This document shows positions 38,368-46,602 of a DNA stretch of 64,000 nucleotides, piece by piece (the stretch's first letter is position 1; each line of letters opens with the position of its first letter). The notes under the pieces are model-generated. The model was not told where the DNA came from and did not search any database. It saw nothing but the letters and a program-made list of their open reading frames with translations. The translations under genes and the position numbers were made by a program. Source of the DNA: Roseateles oligotrophus (GTDB lineage: Bacteria; Pseudomonadota; Gammaproteobacteria; Burkholderiales; Burkholderiaceae_C); NCBI RefSeq assembly GCF_014204525.1, contig NZ_JACHLP010000001.1, positions 744,001 through 808,000 on the forward strand. The letters are read 5' to 3'.

Positions 38368-40070
38368 GCCGATGTCTCCTCAAATGCCAGGGCCCGACCC
38401 AGCGCCGCGGCGATTTTGGCGGGCGCAAAAGAACGCCAGCGGGCCGCCACATATTGATCGGGACGGATCAGATAGACCGTGCCGGGCCGGGCCTGGTAGC
38501 GCTGGGCCAGCAGGCCTTCGCTGTCGATGATGTCCTGCCCCACCCGCAGCAGCTTGGCCCTGATGCCGCCCAGCGAAACGTCCACGCCCGGCCCCCAGCT
38601 CAGCAGCACAAAGCCCTGGCCCAGGCTGTGCAGCAGCCAGTCGGCACGGCCGTCCACGCTCACCGGTGCATCGACGCAAGGGCTGCCCGGCGGCAGACCG
38701 GCGCTGAACACATCGGCATCCGGCGTGTTCAGCCCGGAATGCAGATAGGGTGTGGGCGTGGACAGGCGGCCGCTATTGACCAGGGGGCGGGCAAAGGGCT
38801 CGCTGCGGGCCAGTTCCAGCACCGCATTGCGCAGGCGCAAGGAGGCGCGGCTCTTGGGGCTAATGAAGTCGGTGGAGCGGGTGCTTTGGCGCAGATTGTC
38901 ATCGCTGGCGTAGGCGCGCTCCTCATGATAGCTGTCCAGCAGACGCTCGGGCGCGGCACCATCCATCACGGCCTTGAGCTTCCAGGCCAGGTTGTCGCCG
39001 TCCTGCACGCCGGTATTGGCGCCGCGCGCGCCAAAGGGCGAGACCTGATGCGCGGCATCGCCGGCAAACAGCACACGGCCGTGGCGGAACTGGGCTATGC
39101 GGCGGCAGGCGAACTGGTAGACCGAGACCCATTCCAGCTCGAACTCCACCTCGGCGCCCAACATGGCCTGGATGCGCGGGATCACGCGCTCGGGCTTTTT
39201 CTCCTCGACCGGGTCGGCATCCCAGCCGAGCTGGAAGTCGATGCGCCAGACGTTGTCGCATTGCTTGTGCAAGAGCACCGATTGGCCGGGGTGGAAGGGC
39301 GGGTCAAACCAGAACCAGCGCTCGGGCTCGGTGCCGAGCCGCCTCAAACCGGGCCCGCGCCCCCTCGGGGGGTGGGCGTCGCTCGCGACGACCTGGGGGT
39401 CAGCGGACTTGGGGAAGTCGGCCTTCATCACCACATCGGCGATCAGGAAGCGGTCCTGGAAGAACTGGCCGCTGAACTCGGCGCCCAGCATGCGCCGGGT
39501 ATCGCTGTTAGCACCGTCGCATGCGATCACCCAGTCGGCACCCAGCTCAAACACGCCGTCGGGCGTCTCCACCGTCAGGCGCGCGCCCTCCATGCCCTCG
39601 CCCTGCTTGAGGCTCAGCAGCTTGTGCTTCCAGCGCAGGTCCACCAGGGGATGGGCTTGGGCTGCGCGTACCAAGGCCTCTTCCAGGTAGTACTGCTGCA
39701 GATTGATCATGGCCGGCATCTGCTGGGCGGCTTGCGGCAGCAGATCGAACTGATAGGCCAGCTCGTCCTTGAAGAAGACCTTGCCCAGCTGCCAGCTCAC
39801 GCCCTGAGCCACCAGGGGCGCGGCCACGCCCAGGCGGTCCCAGACCTCCAGCGTGCGCTTGGCATAGCAGACGGCGCGCGAGCCTATGCTGACGCTGTTG
39901 TTATCGTCCAGCACCACGGTGGCGATGCCGCGCGAAGCGCAGTCCAGCGCCATGGACAGGCCCACCGGCCCGGCGCCGATGATGAGGAGCGGATGCTGGC
40001 GGAACTCGGCATCGCGCTGCTCGGCGCTTTGCACATAGGCAAACTCGGGGTAGCAGTAAGTCTTCTGCAT
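38364..40070 (-). CDS. FAD-dependent aromatic hydroxylase (PheA/TfdB family, MhaA-like)
   Basis: The 568-residue flavoprotein has the FAD-binding GAGPVGLSMALDCASRG near residue 34, the DG motif WVIACDGANSDTR near 190 and GRVLFAGDAAHQVSPFGARGANTGVQDGDNLAWKL near 335. This is the single-component phenol hydroxylase family. Placement before a DUF2783 gene, hmgA and fahA suggests it makes homogentisate, for example from 3-hydroxyphenylacetate. Residues about 220-246 (Pro/Arg/Gly-rich) are an insertion in frame whose DNA is a palindromic intergenic-type repeat. Whether the enzyme tolerates it is unknown. Confidence 0.88.
   Translation of the reverse strand: MQKTYCYPEFAYVQSAEQRDAEFRQHPLLIIGAGPVGLSMALDCASRGIATVVLDDNNSVSIGSRAVCYAKRTLEVWDRLGVAAPLVAQGVSWQLGKVFFKDELAYQFDLLPQAAQQMPAMINLQQYYLEEALVRAAQAHPLVDLRWKHKLLSLKQGEGMEGARLTVETPDGVFELGADWVIACDGANSDTRRMLGAEFSGQFFQDRFLIADVVMKADFPKSADPQVVASDAHPPRGRGPGLRRLGTEPERWFWFDPPFHPGQSVLLHKQCDNVWRIDFQLGWDADPVEEKKPERVIPRIQAMLGAEVEFELEWVSVYQFACRRIAQFRHGRVLFAGDAAHQVSPFGARGANTGVQDGDNLAWKLKAVMDGAAPERLLDSYHEERAYASDDNLRQSTRSTDFISPKSRASLRLRNAVLELARSEPFARPLVNSGRLSTPTPYLHSGLNTPDADVFSAGLPPGSPCVDAPVSVDGRADWLLHSLGQGFVLLSWGPGVDVSLGGIRAKLLRVGQDIIDSEGLLAQRYQARPGTVYLIRPDQYVAARWRSFAPAKIAAALGRALAFEETSA
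39330..39410. repeat. Palindromic repeat inserted in frame inside the hydroxylase gene
   Basis: The stretch holds CCCCCTCGGGGG and the dyad CGTCG-CTCG-CGACG (39378-39391) followed by ACCTGGGGGT. This is the kind of GC-rich palindrome normally seen between Burkholderiales genes. It is divisible by three, has no stop in the coding frame, and encodes a Pro/Arg/Gly-rich loop between otherwise conserved enzyme blocks (DFPKS and ERWFWFDPPF). The exact borders are estimated. Confidence 0.6.
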
Positions 40071-40166
40071 GAGGACTCCTGGCCGCGCACAGGGTGCGGG
40101 GCATTGGGCAGCACAAGAAACCGGCCCCCACCCCATGGGCGAGGCCCGGCAGGGCTCAGCTCGGCA

Positions 40167-40703
40167 TCAGGCCTGGAATTCCTTGTCGTGCATCCAGGCG
40201 GCATGCTTGGGCGCGCGCTTGGTCAGACTCCACTCCTCCAGCATCTCGCGCTTGCAGGCATCGAGCTTGGCGTACATCTCGGGCGTGCCCACGTCGGCGG
40301 CCAGCTCCAGGCGGTGGCCATTGGGGTCGAAGAAGTAGATGCTTTTGAAGATGGTGTGATCGGTCACGCCTATCACCTCGATGCCGGCGGCTTGCAGGCG
40401 GGCCTTGGCCTCTTCCAGCTCGGCCACGCTGCCGACCTTGAGGGCGATGTGCTGCACCCACTCGGGGGTATTGCTGTCACGCCCCATGGCGGGCGAGTTC
40501 GGCAACTCAAAGAAGGCCAGGATATTGCCGCCGCCCGCATCCATGAAGAGATGCATATAGGGGTCGGGCGCCTTGGTGGAGGGCACCTGGTCCTCGGCAA
40601 TGGCCAGCACAAACTTCATGCCCAGATGCTTCTCGTACCACTCGACGGTGGTCTTGGCGTCCTTGCAGCGGTAGGCGACGTGGTGGATGCGTTCGATCTT
40701 CAT
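40167..40703 (-). CDS. VOC family protein (glyoxalase-like)
   Basis: The 178-residue protein starts MKIERIHHVAYRCKDAKTTVEWYEKHLGMKF. It has a second beta-alpha-beta-beta-beta half with WVQHIALKVGSVAELEEAKARLQAAGIEV and IYFFDPNGHRLEL. The metal ligands expected for VOC enzymes (His near residue 8, His near 83, Glu near 133) are in place. A specific C-terminal tail follows (LTKRAPKHAAWMHDKEFQA). Position in the homogentisate operon suggests a dioxygenase, hydrolase or isomerase for an aromatic or its ring-cleavage product. It might replace the missing isomerase, but this is only a guess. Confidence 0.85.
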   Translation of the reverse strand: MKIERIHHVAYRCKDAKTTVEWYEKHLGMKFVLAIAEDQVPSTKAPDPYMHLFMDAGGGNILAFFELPNSPAMGRDSNTPEWVQHIALKVGSVAELEEAKARLQAAGIEVIGVTDHTIFKSIYFFDPNGHRLELAADVGTPEMYAKLDACKREMLEEWSLTKRAPKHAAWMHDKEFQA

Positions 40704-40720
40704 GATGCTGTCTCCTTTTC

Positions 40721-41692
40721 TTAGGCTTCCAGGGCCTGCCACATGGCCACATCGCGCTCGGCCGTCCAGATGCGCGGATCCACATGGCCGCTGGCCTCGT
40801 CATAGGCGCGGGTGACGTCGAAGGGCATGCAGTGGGCAAAGATCACCCAATGGCCGTACTTCTGCGCCAGGCGCTCATAGGTTTCGCGGTAAACGCTCCT
40901 CAGGTCTTGCTTGGCCTCGGCGCCGGCCTTGACGCTGGCGTAGAGCTCGCTGACGAAGGCCCGCGTACCGGCCAAACCAGCGGCCACCTGGGCCTCGGTC
41001 TGCAGGGCCGGGCCGCGGCCGGGCACCAGCTTGGCGGGCTTGAGCGAGGCCAAGTTGTCCAGGGTCTGCGGCCAGTCCTGGAAGTAGGCGTCGCCGGCAT
41101 AGGGCGTGGCGTCAAACTCGACCAAGTCGCCGGAGAACAGCACCCGCTCCTGCGGCAGCCAGACCACCGTGTCGCCCTTGGTGTGGCCACGGCCCAGCTG
41201 GAGGATCTGCACCTCCAGCTTGCCCAGCCACAGCGTCATCTTGCCGGCGAAGGTCAGGGTGGGCCAGGTCAGGCCGGGCGGTACGGTTTCCACATTGGCG
41301 AACAGGCGCGGGAAGCGGCCGATCTCGCTGGCCTTGTCCTGCTCGCCGCGCTCGACGATCAGCTCGTAAGTGTCCTGGCTGGCGATGATTTGCTCGCAGC
41401 CTTCGGCGGCATAGGCCGAGGCGCCCAGCACCCGCACCGCGTGGTAATGGCTCAGCAACACGTATTTGATGGGCTTGTCGGTCACCTCGCGGATGCGACG
41501 GATCACGTCCTGCGCCATCGCCGGCGTGGCCTGGGTGTCGATGACCATCACCGCGTCGTCGCCGATCACGATGCCGGTATTCGGGTCGCCCTCGGCCGTG
41601 TAGGCATAGGCATGCTCGGAAAGCTTGTCGAAGCTGACTTGCTTGACTTCGAGGTCGGCTTGGGAGGCAAAGGTCTTGGGCGCGTTGGTCAT
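40721..41692 (-). CDS. Metallo-beta-lactamase fold hydrolase, first gene of the homogentisate operon
   Basis: The 323-residue protein has an MBL fold: GIVIGDDAVMVIDTQATPAMAQDVI, then SHYHAVRVLGASAY near residue 83, GHTKGDTVVWLPQERVLFSGD near 170, and a terminal HCMPFD. The usual HxHxDH zinc motif is altered to HYHAVR, so one zinc site lacks its normal Asp and His. Single-metal or altered chemistry is likely. The gene begins the leftward operon and diverges from the IclR regulator. Function is probably hydrolysis of a CoA-ester, lactone or similar intermediate; not established. Confidence 0.85.
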   Translation of the reverse strand: MTNAPKTFASQADLEVKQVSFDKLSEHAYAYTAEGDPNTGIVIGDDAVMVIDTQATPAMAQDVIRRIREVTDKPIKYVLLSHYHAVRVLGASAYAAEGCEQIIASQDTYELIVERGEQDKASEIGRFPRLFANVETVPPGLTWPTLTFAGKMTLWLGKLEVQILQLGRGHTKGDTVVWLPQERVLFSGDLVEFDATPYAGDAYFQDWPQTLDNLASLKPAKLVPGRGPALQTEAQVAAGLAGTRAFVSELYASVKAGAEAKQDLRSVYRETYERLAQKYGHWVIFAHCMPFDVTRAYDEASGHVDPRIWTAERDVAMWQALEA

Positions 41693-41768
41693 GGCTTATG
41701 GCTTGGGTTGACGGAGGTCAAGATGAGCCGTTCAAGACGGCAGAGCGAGCGCGGTGTTCAGCAGGGTT

Positions 41769-41792
41769 TGAATTTAATCAAAGTTAAATTCA
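41769..41792. promoter_or_regulatory. Palindromic operator between the homogentisate operon and iclR
   Basis: The arms TGAATTTAA and TTAAATTCA are perfect inverted repeats around TCAAAG. The dyad is the only AT-rich palindrome in the 160-base divergent gap, and its length and spacing suit an IclR dimer. Confidence 0.65.
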
Positions 41793-41852
41793 TTTGTCTA
41801 TGGCTAATTTTTTGGATCGATAGCTCACCGAATTCGGGTCTAATCAGCGCCC

Positions 41853-42644
41853 ATGAGTTCCAGCGCCCTCCCCCCAGAAGAAAACGCCGAGCGTGGGCCG
41901 CGCGGCATCCAGAGCATCGAGGTCGGCGGCCAGTTGCTGATCGCCCTGGCCCACCACGGCCGCCCCATGGCCTTGAAAGACCTGGCGCGCGAGGGCCAGA
42001 TGGCGCCGGCCAAGGCCCATCCCTATCTGGTCAGCTTCATCAAGCTGGGCCTGGTGGAGCAGGAGGCCAGCAGCGGCCGCTACGGCCTGGGCCCGCTGGC
42101 CCTGCAGCTGGGCCTGATCAGCCTGCAGCAATACGAGCCGGTACGCCTGGCCACGCCGCGCATCGAGGAGTTGGCGCAAAGCCTGGGGCACACGGTGGCG
42201 ATCGCGGTCTGGGGCAATCGCGGCCCCACCATCGTGCGGGTGGCCGAGTCGCCCAGCCCGGTGCACATCAGCATGCGCCACGGCACGGTGATGAGCTTGC
42301 GAGGCACGGCCTCGGGTCGTTTGTTTGCCGCTTTCCTGCCCCGCCCTCAGGTGCAGGAGGCCCTGGCCGCTGAAGACGCCGCAGGCCAGCGGGCGAGGCT
42401 GGACAAGGACTTCGAAGCCCAGCTGGCGCTGGCGCGCCAGACCGGCCTGGCCAGCTCACGCGATGGCGTGGTGCAAGGGGTCAGCGCCCTGGCGGCGCCG
42501 GTGCTGGATGATCAGGGCCGCATGGTGCTCAGCCTCACGGCGATAGGCCCCAGCGGCAGTTTTGATCTGGCCCTGGACGGGCCACTGGCCCTGGCCTTGC
42601 AGAAGGCGGGCCAGGAGCTTTCGCGCCAGTTGGGCTGGCGCTAG
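41853..42644 (+). CDS. IclR-family transcriptional regulator
   Basis: The 263-residue regulator has an N-terminal winged helix (SIEVGGQLLIALAHHGRPMALKDLAREGQMAPAKAHPYLVSFIKLGLVEQ). A C-terminal effector domain follows, with PSPVHISMRHGTVMSLRGTASGRLFAAFLP near residue 130 and the ending GVSALAAPVLDDQGRMVLSLTAIGP. It diverges from the six-gene aromatic operon and very likely controls it, with homogentisate or an upstream acid as effector. That assignment is from context. Confidence 0.93.
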   Translation: MSSSALPPEENAERGPRGIQSIEVGGQLLIALAHHGRPMALKDLAREGQMAPAKAHPYLVSFIKLGLVEQEASSGRYGLGPLALQLGLISLQQYEPVRLATPRIEELAQSLGHTVAIAVWGNRGPTIVRVAESPSPVHISMRHGTVMSLRGTASGRLFAAFLPRPQVQEALAAEDAAGQRARLDKDFEAQLALARQTGLASSRDGVVQGVSALAAPVLDDQGRMVLSLTAIGPSGSFDLALDGPLALALQKAGQELSRQLGWR

Positions 42645-42654
42645 GAAAGCGGTC

Positions 42655-43326
42655 TTACTGGCGCAGCTTGGCCAGCAAGGCCGCCTCTTCCTCGACGCCG
42701 TAGAAATACGGGTAGAGACTGCGGGTGCAGCTCGCGCTGGCGGGGCGGCCACCAAAAATGCCCACCTGCTCGCAACCCCAGACCAGGTCCAGCGTCATCA
42801 GCACGGCCGGCGCATTGACGCGCGGATTCAGGCGCGCCTCGCTATGGACTTGAAAGCCCAGCATGCGCCGATAAAAAGGCACGTGGCGCGGGTTGACCTC
42901 GATCACCAGGGTCTTGCAGCCGGCCAGGCGATGCGCATGTAGATAGGCCAGATGGAAGAGCCGGGCCAGCAGCTCCTTGTTATCGCAGACATGATGGTCC
43001 AGCGCCAGGCGACCGAACTCGCACAGCTGGGCGCCGCCGGCGCGCAAGGCCTTCAGCTCCTCACCAAAAATGGTGTCGGCGCACAGGCCTTGCGGGGAAT
43101 CAAAGCGCACGGCGATGGTGCCCACCGTGGTCAGCCCATCAAAAGCGGAGCAGATGATTTCGGCCCCATCGGCCTGGGTGCTGAGGTCTTTGCAGAGATA
43201 GCCGCGGTCGGCGTAGCGACGTGCCACCAAACCGCGTGCCTGACCCAAATTTTCGTGAGCAGCCGTCTGAATGTTCAAGGCGGAAGGATGGCGCCGGAAC
43301 TCGGCAACTTTGGACGCATCAATCAT
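42655..43326 (-). CDS. FeeM-like N-acyl amino acid synthase domain protein
   Basis: The 223-residue protein carries the autoinducer-synthase-like GNAT variant seen in FeeM: ARRYADRGYL near residue 36, VGTIAVRFDSPQGLCADTIFGEEL near 67, CEFGRLALDHH near 103 and VIEVNPRHVPFYRRMLGFQ near 140. FeeM joins long-chain acyl groups from acyl carrier protein to amino acids. No acyl carrier or PEP-CTERM genes are beside it. The 173-base AT-rich gap upstream should hold its promoter. The product is not known. Confidence 0.75.
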   Translation of the reverse strand: MIDASKVAEFRRHPSALNIQTAAHENLGQARGLVARRYADRGYLCKDLSTQADGAEIICSAFDGLTTVGTIAVRFDSPQGLCADTIFGEELKALRAGGAQLCEFGRLALDHHVCDNKELLARLFHLAYLHAHRLAGCKTLVIEVNPRHVPFYRRMLGFQVHSEARLNPRVNAPAVLMTLDLVWGCEQVGIFGGRPASASCTRSLYPYFYGVEEEAALLAKLRQ

Positions 43327-43499
43327 TCATCGCTCACTTGTCAACCACTGATATCGGGGGATGGAATTCAACAGGCGCAAGTCTAGCGACCCTTATGTGA
43401 AATATTGACTGACAAAACTCAAAGTTACATTTGACACCCCTAATTTGCAGATTGAAGCCTGGAGAATCCCTTAGGTGAAAACGCGGAATTTTTCAAGAT

Positions 43500-44795
43500 T
43501 CAGAGCAAATTCAATTTCTTGGCCTCGGCCCTCAGCTCGTCGCGGAAGCTGGGATGGGCGATGGAGATCAACTCCTGCGCCCGCTGCCTGGCGGATTTGC
43601 CCCGCAGCTGAGCCACGCCGAACTCGCTGACCACATAGTTGATGTCGTTCTTGCTGGTGCTCAGATGGGTGCCCGGGGTCAGCGTGGGCACGATGCGGCT
43701 GATGCTGTCGTCCTTGGCCGTGGAGGGCAGGACGATGAAGGCCTTGCCACCCTTGGAGCGGTTGGCCGCCCGCACAAAATCGCTCTGACCGCCGGTGCCG
43801 GAGTAGGGCGTGGGGCCCAGGCTCTCGGAACCGCACTGGCCCAGCAAATCGATCTGCAAGGTGGCGTTGATGGCGACCAGATTGTCGTTCTGACCGGCCA
43901 GATAGGGGTCGTTGGTGAAGTCCACCGGGTGCATCTCCAGGCCCGGGTTGCGGTCCATGAAGCGGTAGAGCTTGTTGGAGCCCAGGGCAAAGGTGGCCAC
44001 CATCTTGCCGGGCAGATAGTTCTTGCGCCGGTTGGTGACGGCGCCGGACTCGATCAGGGTCAGGATGCCGTCGCCAATCATCTCGGTATGGATGCCCAGG
44101 TCGCGCTTGGACGTCAGCTGCATCACCACCGCATCCGGGATGCCGCCGTAGCCAATCTGCAGCGTCGAGCCGTCATCGATCATATCGGCCACGTATTTGC
44201 CGATGGCCTGCTGCACCGGGCCTATCTTGGGCAGGCCCACCTCCATCACCGGCTCGCTGCTTTCCACCAGGGCCGAGACCTGGGAGATGTGCACATGGCA
44301 GTTGCCATTGGCATAGGGCACATTGGGGTTGACCTCCAACACGATGACGCGGGCGCGGGCCAGGGCGGCCATGGTGTAGTCCGCCCCCAGGCTGAGCGAG
44401 AAATAGCCGTGCGGGTCCATGGGCGAGGCCATGGCGAAGACCACATCGGCCGGGATCAGGCCGCGGGCGATCAGGGCCGGCATCTCGGAGAAATAGCTGG
44501 GGATGAAATCGATCCAGCCCTCCTTGCCGCCCTGGCGCGAGGCCGCGCCGTAGAAGAAGGAGACATGGCGCACATGCTCGGTGGTCTCGGGGTCGAAATA
44601 GCCGAACTTGCGCACCGGCAGGATTTGCGCCACGCGCACATTGCGCAAGCGTCGGCGCTGCTCGGACAAGGCCGTCAGCAGGGCCGGTGGCTCGCCCACG
44701 CCGGTGGGCACGATGATGAAGTCGTCGTTCTTGAGCAGGGCGATGGCGTCGTCGGCGCTGCGACGCTTTTGTTGGTAGAGGTCTTGGACTGACAT
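43500..44795 (-). CDS. Acetyl-CoA hydrolase/CoA-transferase family protein
   Basis: The 431-residue protein is of the Cat1/4-hydroxybutyrate CoA-transferase family. Near residue 215 it has DDGSTLQIGYGGIPDAVVMQL, followed by LGIHTEMIGDGILTLIESGAVTN, the region with the catalytic Glu. GTHLSTSKNDINYVVSEFGVAQLRGKSARQRAQELISIAHP, near 375, is the family C-terminal block. It moves CoA between acids such as acetate, succinate and hydroxybutyrate. A link to acetoacetate/succinate from the nearby aromatic operon or to gabD is possible but unproven. Confidence 0.9.
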   Translation of the reverse strand: MSVQDLYQQKRRSADDAIALLKNDDFIIVPTGVGEPPALLTALSEQRRRLRNVRVAQILPVRKFGYFDPETTEHVRHVSFFYGAASRQGGKEGWIDFIPSYFSEMPALIARGLIPADVVFAMASPMDPHGYFSLSLGADYTMAALARARVIVLEVNPNVPYANGNCHVHISQVSALVESSEPVMEVGLPKIGPVQQAIGKYVADMIDDGSTLQIGYGGIPDAVVMQLTSKRDLGIHTEMIGDGILTLIESGAVTNRRKNYLPGKMVATFALGSNKLYRFMDRNPGLEMHPVDFTNDPYLAGQNDNLVAINATLQIDLLGQCGSESLGPTPYSGTGGQSDFVRAANRSKGGKAFIVLPSTAKDDSISRIVPTLTPGTHLSTSKNDINYVVSEFGVAQLRGKSARQRAQELISIAHPSFRDELRAEAKKLNLL

Positions 44796-44960
44796 GGGGC
44801 GGGGCTCGCTGGAGATTCAAACAAAATGGCAGGACTTGCTCGTGAGTGTGTACCTGCAATCCTGAGTCAGACCTTACACCCGGCGCCGGCCGCCAGCCCG
44901 CTCCCCAAGCCCGCCCTGTTCTCAGCTCGCCCCGCTTTGCGTTTGCTCAACGGCCGCCGC

Positions 44961-46391
44961 TCACCAATGCGGCGCATCCTGCAGCGCGGTCAGGCCCTCG
45001 CGCGCCTGGGCCAAGGCCTTGGCCACCCGCTGATCGGCCTGGGCGGCCACGCGCTCCACATCGAACACGGCCTCCAGCTCGGCGGCCCGGACCTTGTCCC
45101 GCAAGCGCTCGTCCCGCTGGACCAGCGCACGGGCCGCGGCGGCCAGGCCCTGGCCCTGGCCCTGCGCCGGCGCACCACCCTCCTCGCCCTCCAGCACCTG
45201 GGCGCACAGACCTTCGACCAGATGCTGCGCCTCCAGCCGCCCCAAGGGGCCGGCCAGCAACATCGTCAGGCCCTCGGCGAACACCAGACCTTGCTGCGCC
45301 TCGACATTGAGCCGCATGCGCTCGGGATAGATCTTGAGCCCGCTCAGGGCCGTGACCATGGCGCGCACCGAACCGTGGGTGTGCATCAGGAGGCTGACCG
45401 TCTCGGCCAGTTCCGCCTGCCAGCCTCCCAGGCCGCGCTCGAACTCCTGCATCATGCTGCCCAGCAAGGCCGCCACCCGCTGTGGCGCCCGCTGCCCGGC
45501 GGCCAGCGCCAGCATGGAGTAAACCGGATTGCGCTTGTGGGGCATGGCGCTTGACACGCTGCGCGGCCGGCTCGGGCTCTCGCCATCGGGCTCGGCCAGC
45601 TCGGCGATCTCGGGCTGCGAAAGCAGGGAGATGTCGCGCGCCAGCTTGCCCAGCGAGCCGCACAGCACGCCCAGCTCGGCACACAGGCGCACCATGCGGT
45701 CGCGCTGCGAATGCCAGGGCATCTCGGGCAGGGGCAGGCGCAGCTCGGCAGCCAGGGCGGCGCTCACCGCATCGCCCTGCTCGCCCAGGGCCGACAGCGT
45801 CCCCACCGCGCCACCCAACTGCAGCTGCAGGGCGGCATCCGCCGCCTGGCGCAGGGCTTGGGCCGCACGCAGCAGGGGCAGCGCCCAGCTGGCCACGCGA
45901 AAGCGCAGGCTGCTGACCTGGGCCGCCTGCAATAGCGTGCGCGCCAGCACCGGCGTCACCGGCTGCGCATCGGCCAGATCGAGCAAAAGGCTGAGCAGTT
46001 GCAGCAAATCGTCCTCGATCAGCTGCAGGGCGCGCCGCGTCAGCAGGATCTGCGAGGTGTCGATGACGTCCTGGCTGGTCGCGCCCCAGTGCACAAAGCC
46101 GGCCGCCACCGGGTCGAACAAGGCCACCGTCTCGGCCAGGCGCCGCACCACCGGAATTGCCAGGCTGCCGTCGCGCGCGCTGGCCGCAACCAAAGCATTG
46201 ATATCGTAGAGCTCGGCCCGGCACAGGCTGGCAATCGCCTGCGCGGCCGAGGCCGGGATCACGCCCACACGCCCCTGGGCTTTCGCCAGCGCCGCTTCAA
46301 AGTCCATCATGGCCTGCACGATGGAGGCCTGGGCCAACACCTTCAACATCTCGGGCGTGGACAAAAAACCCTCAAACACCAACACCGACAT
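44961..46391 (-). CDS. pcaB: 3-carboxy-cis,cis-muconate cycloisomerase-like lyase
   Basis: The 476-residue protein belongs to the fumarase/aspartase superfamily. It has GFVHWGATSQDVIDTSQILL near residue 95 and the signature SSAMPHKRNPVYSM near 275; Ser in this loop is the catalytic acid/base group. GGAVGTLSALGEQGDAV, near 192, is the PcaB/PurB-like block. PcaB lactonises carboxymuconate in the protocatechuate branch of the beta-ketoadipate pathway. No other pca genes are beside it, so the role could be a related aromatic lyase. Confidence 0.82.
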   Translation of the reverse strand: MSVLVFEGFLSTPEMLKVLAQASIVQAMMDFEAALAKAQGRVGVIPASAAQAIASLCRAELYDINALVAASARDGSLAIPVVRRLAETVALFDPVAAGFVHWGATSQDVIDTSQILLTRRALQLIEDDLLQLLSLLLDLADAQPVTPVLARTLLQAAQVSSLRFRVASWALPLLRAAQALRQAADAALQLQLGGAVGTLSALGEQGDAVSAALAAELRLPLPEMPWHSQRDRMVRLCAELGVLCGSLGKLARDISLLSQPEIAELAEPDGESPSRPRSVSSAMPHKRNPVYSMLALAAGQRAPQRVAALLGSMMQEFERGLGGWQAELAETVSLLMHTHGSVRAMVTALSGLKIYPERMRLNVEAQQGLVFAEGLTMLLAGPLGRLEAQHLVEGLCAQVLEGEEGGAPAQGQGQGLAAAARALVQRDERLRDKVRAAELEAVFDVERVAAQADQRVAKALAQAREGLTALQDAPHW

Positions 46392-46522
46392 GGATCATCA
46401 CCCTCAGAGGATTTCTGGCAAACATCCTAGCGAGATTGGCAAAGATTTCTTGTGTCGAAAAACCCGATCAGGGTTTGTCTGGGCCTGAAATCGCCCAAAC
46501 ACTAACGGTCAAACTGCAATGA

Positions 46523-46560
46523 CAAAGGAGCCGGCAGGCCCATGGCCCGGCGGCTCCTTC
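46523..46560 (-). terminator. Terminator-like hairpin after the SapC gene
   Basis: AAGGAGCCG and CGGCTCCTT pair around an inner GGCCC-ATG-GGCC, with a short A/T tract on the leftward exit side. Confidence 0.55.
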
Positions 46561-46602
46561 CTTATCTAGCCGCGCAATCCGCGCGGCAGCGCTTGAACTC
46601 AA

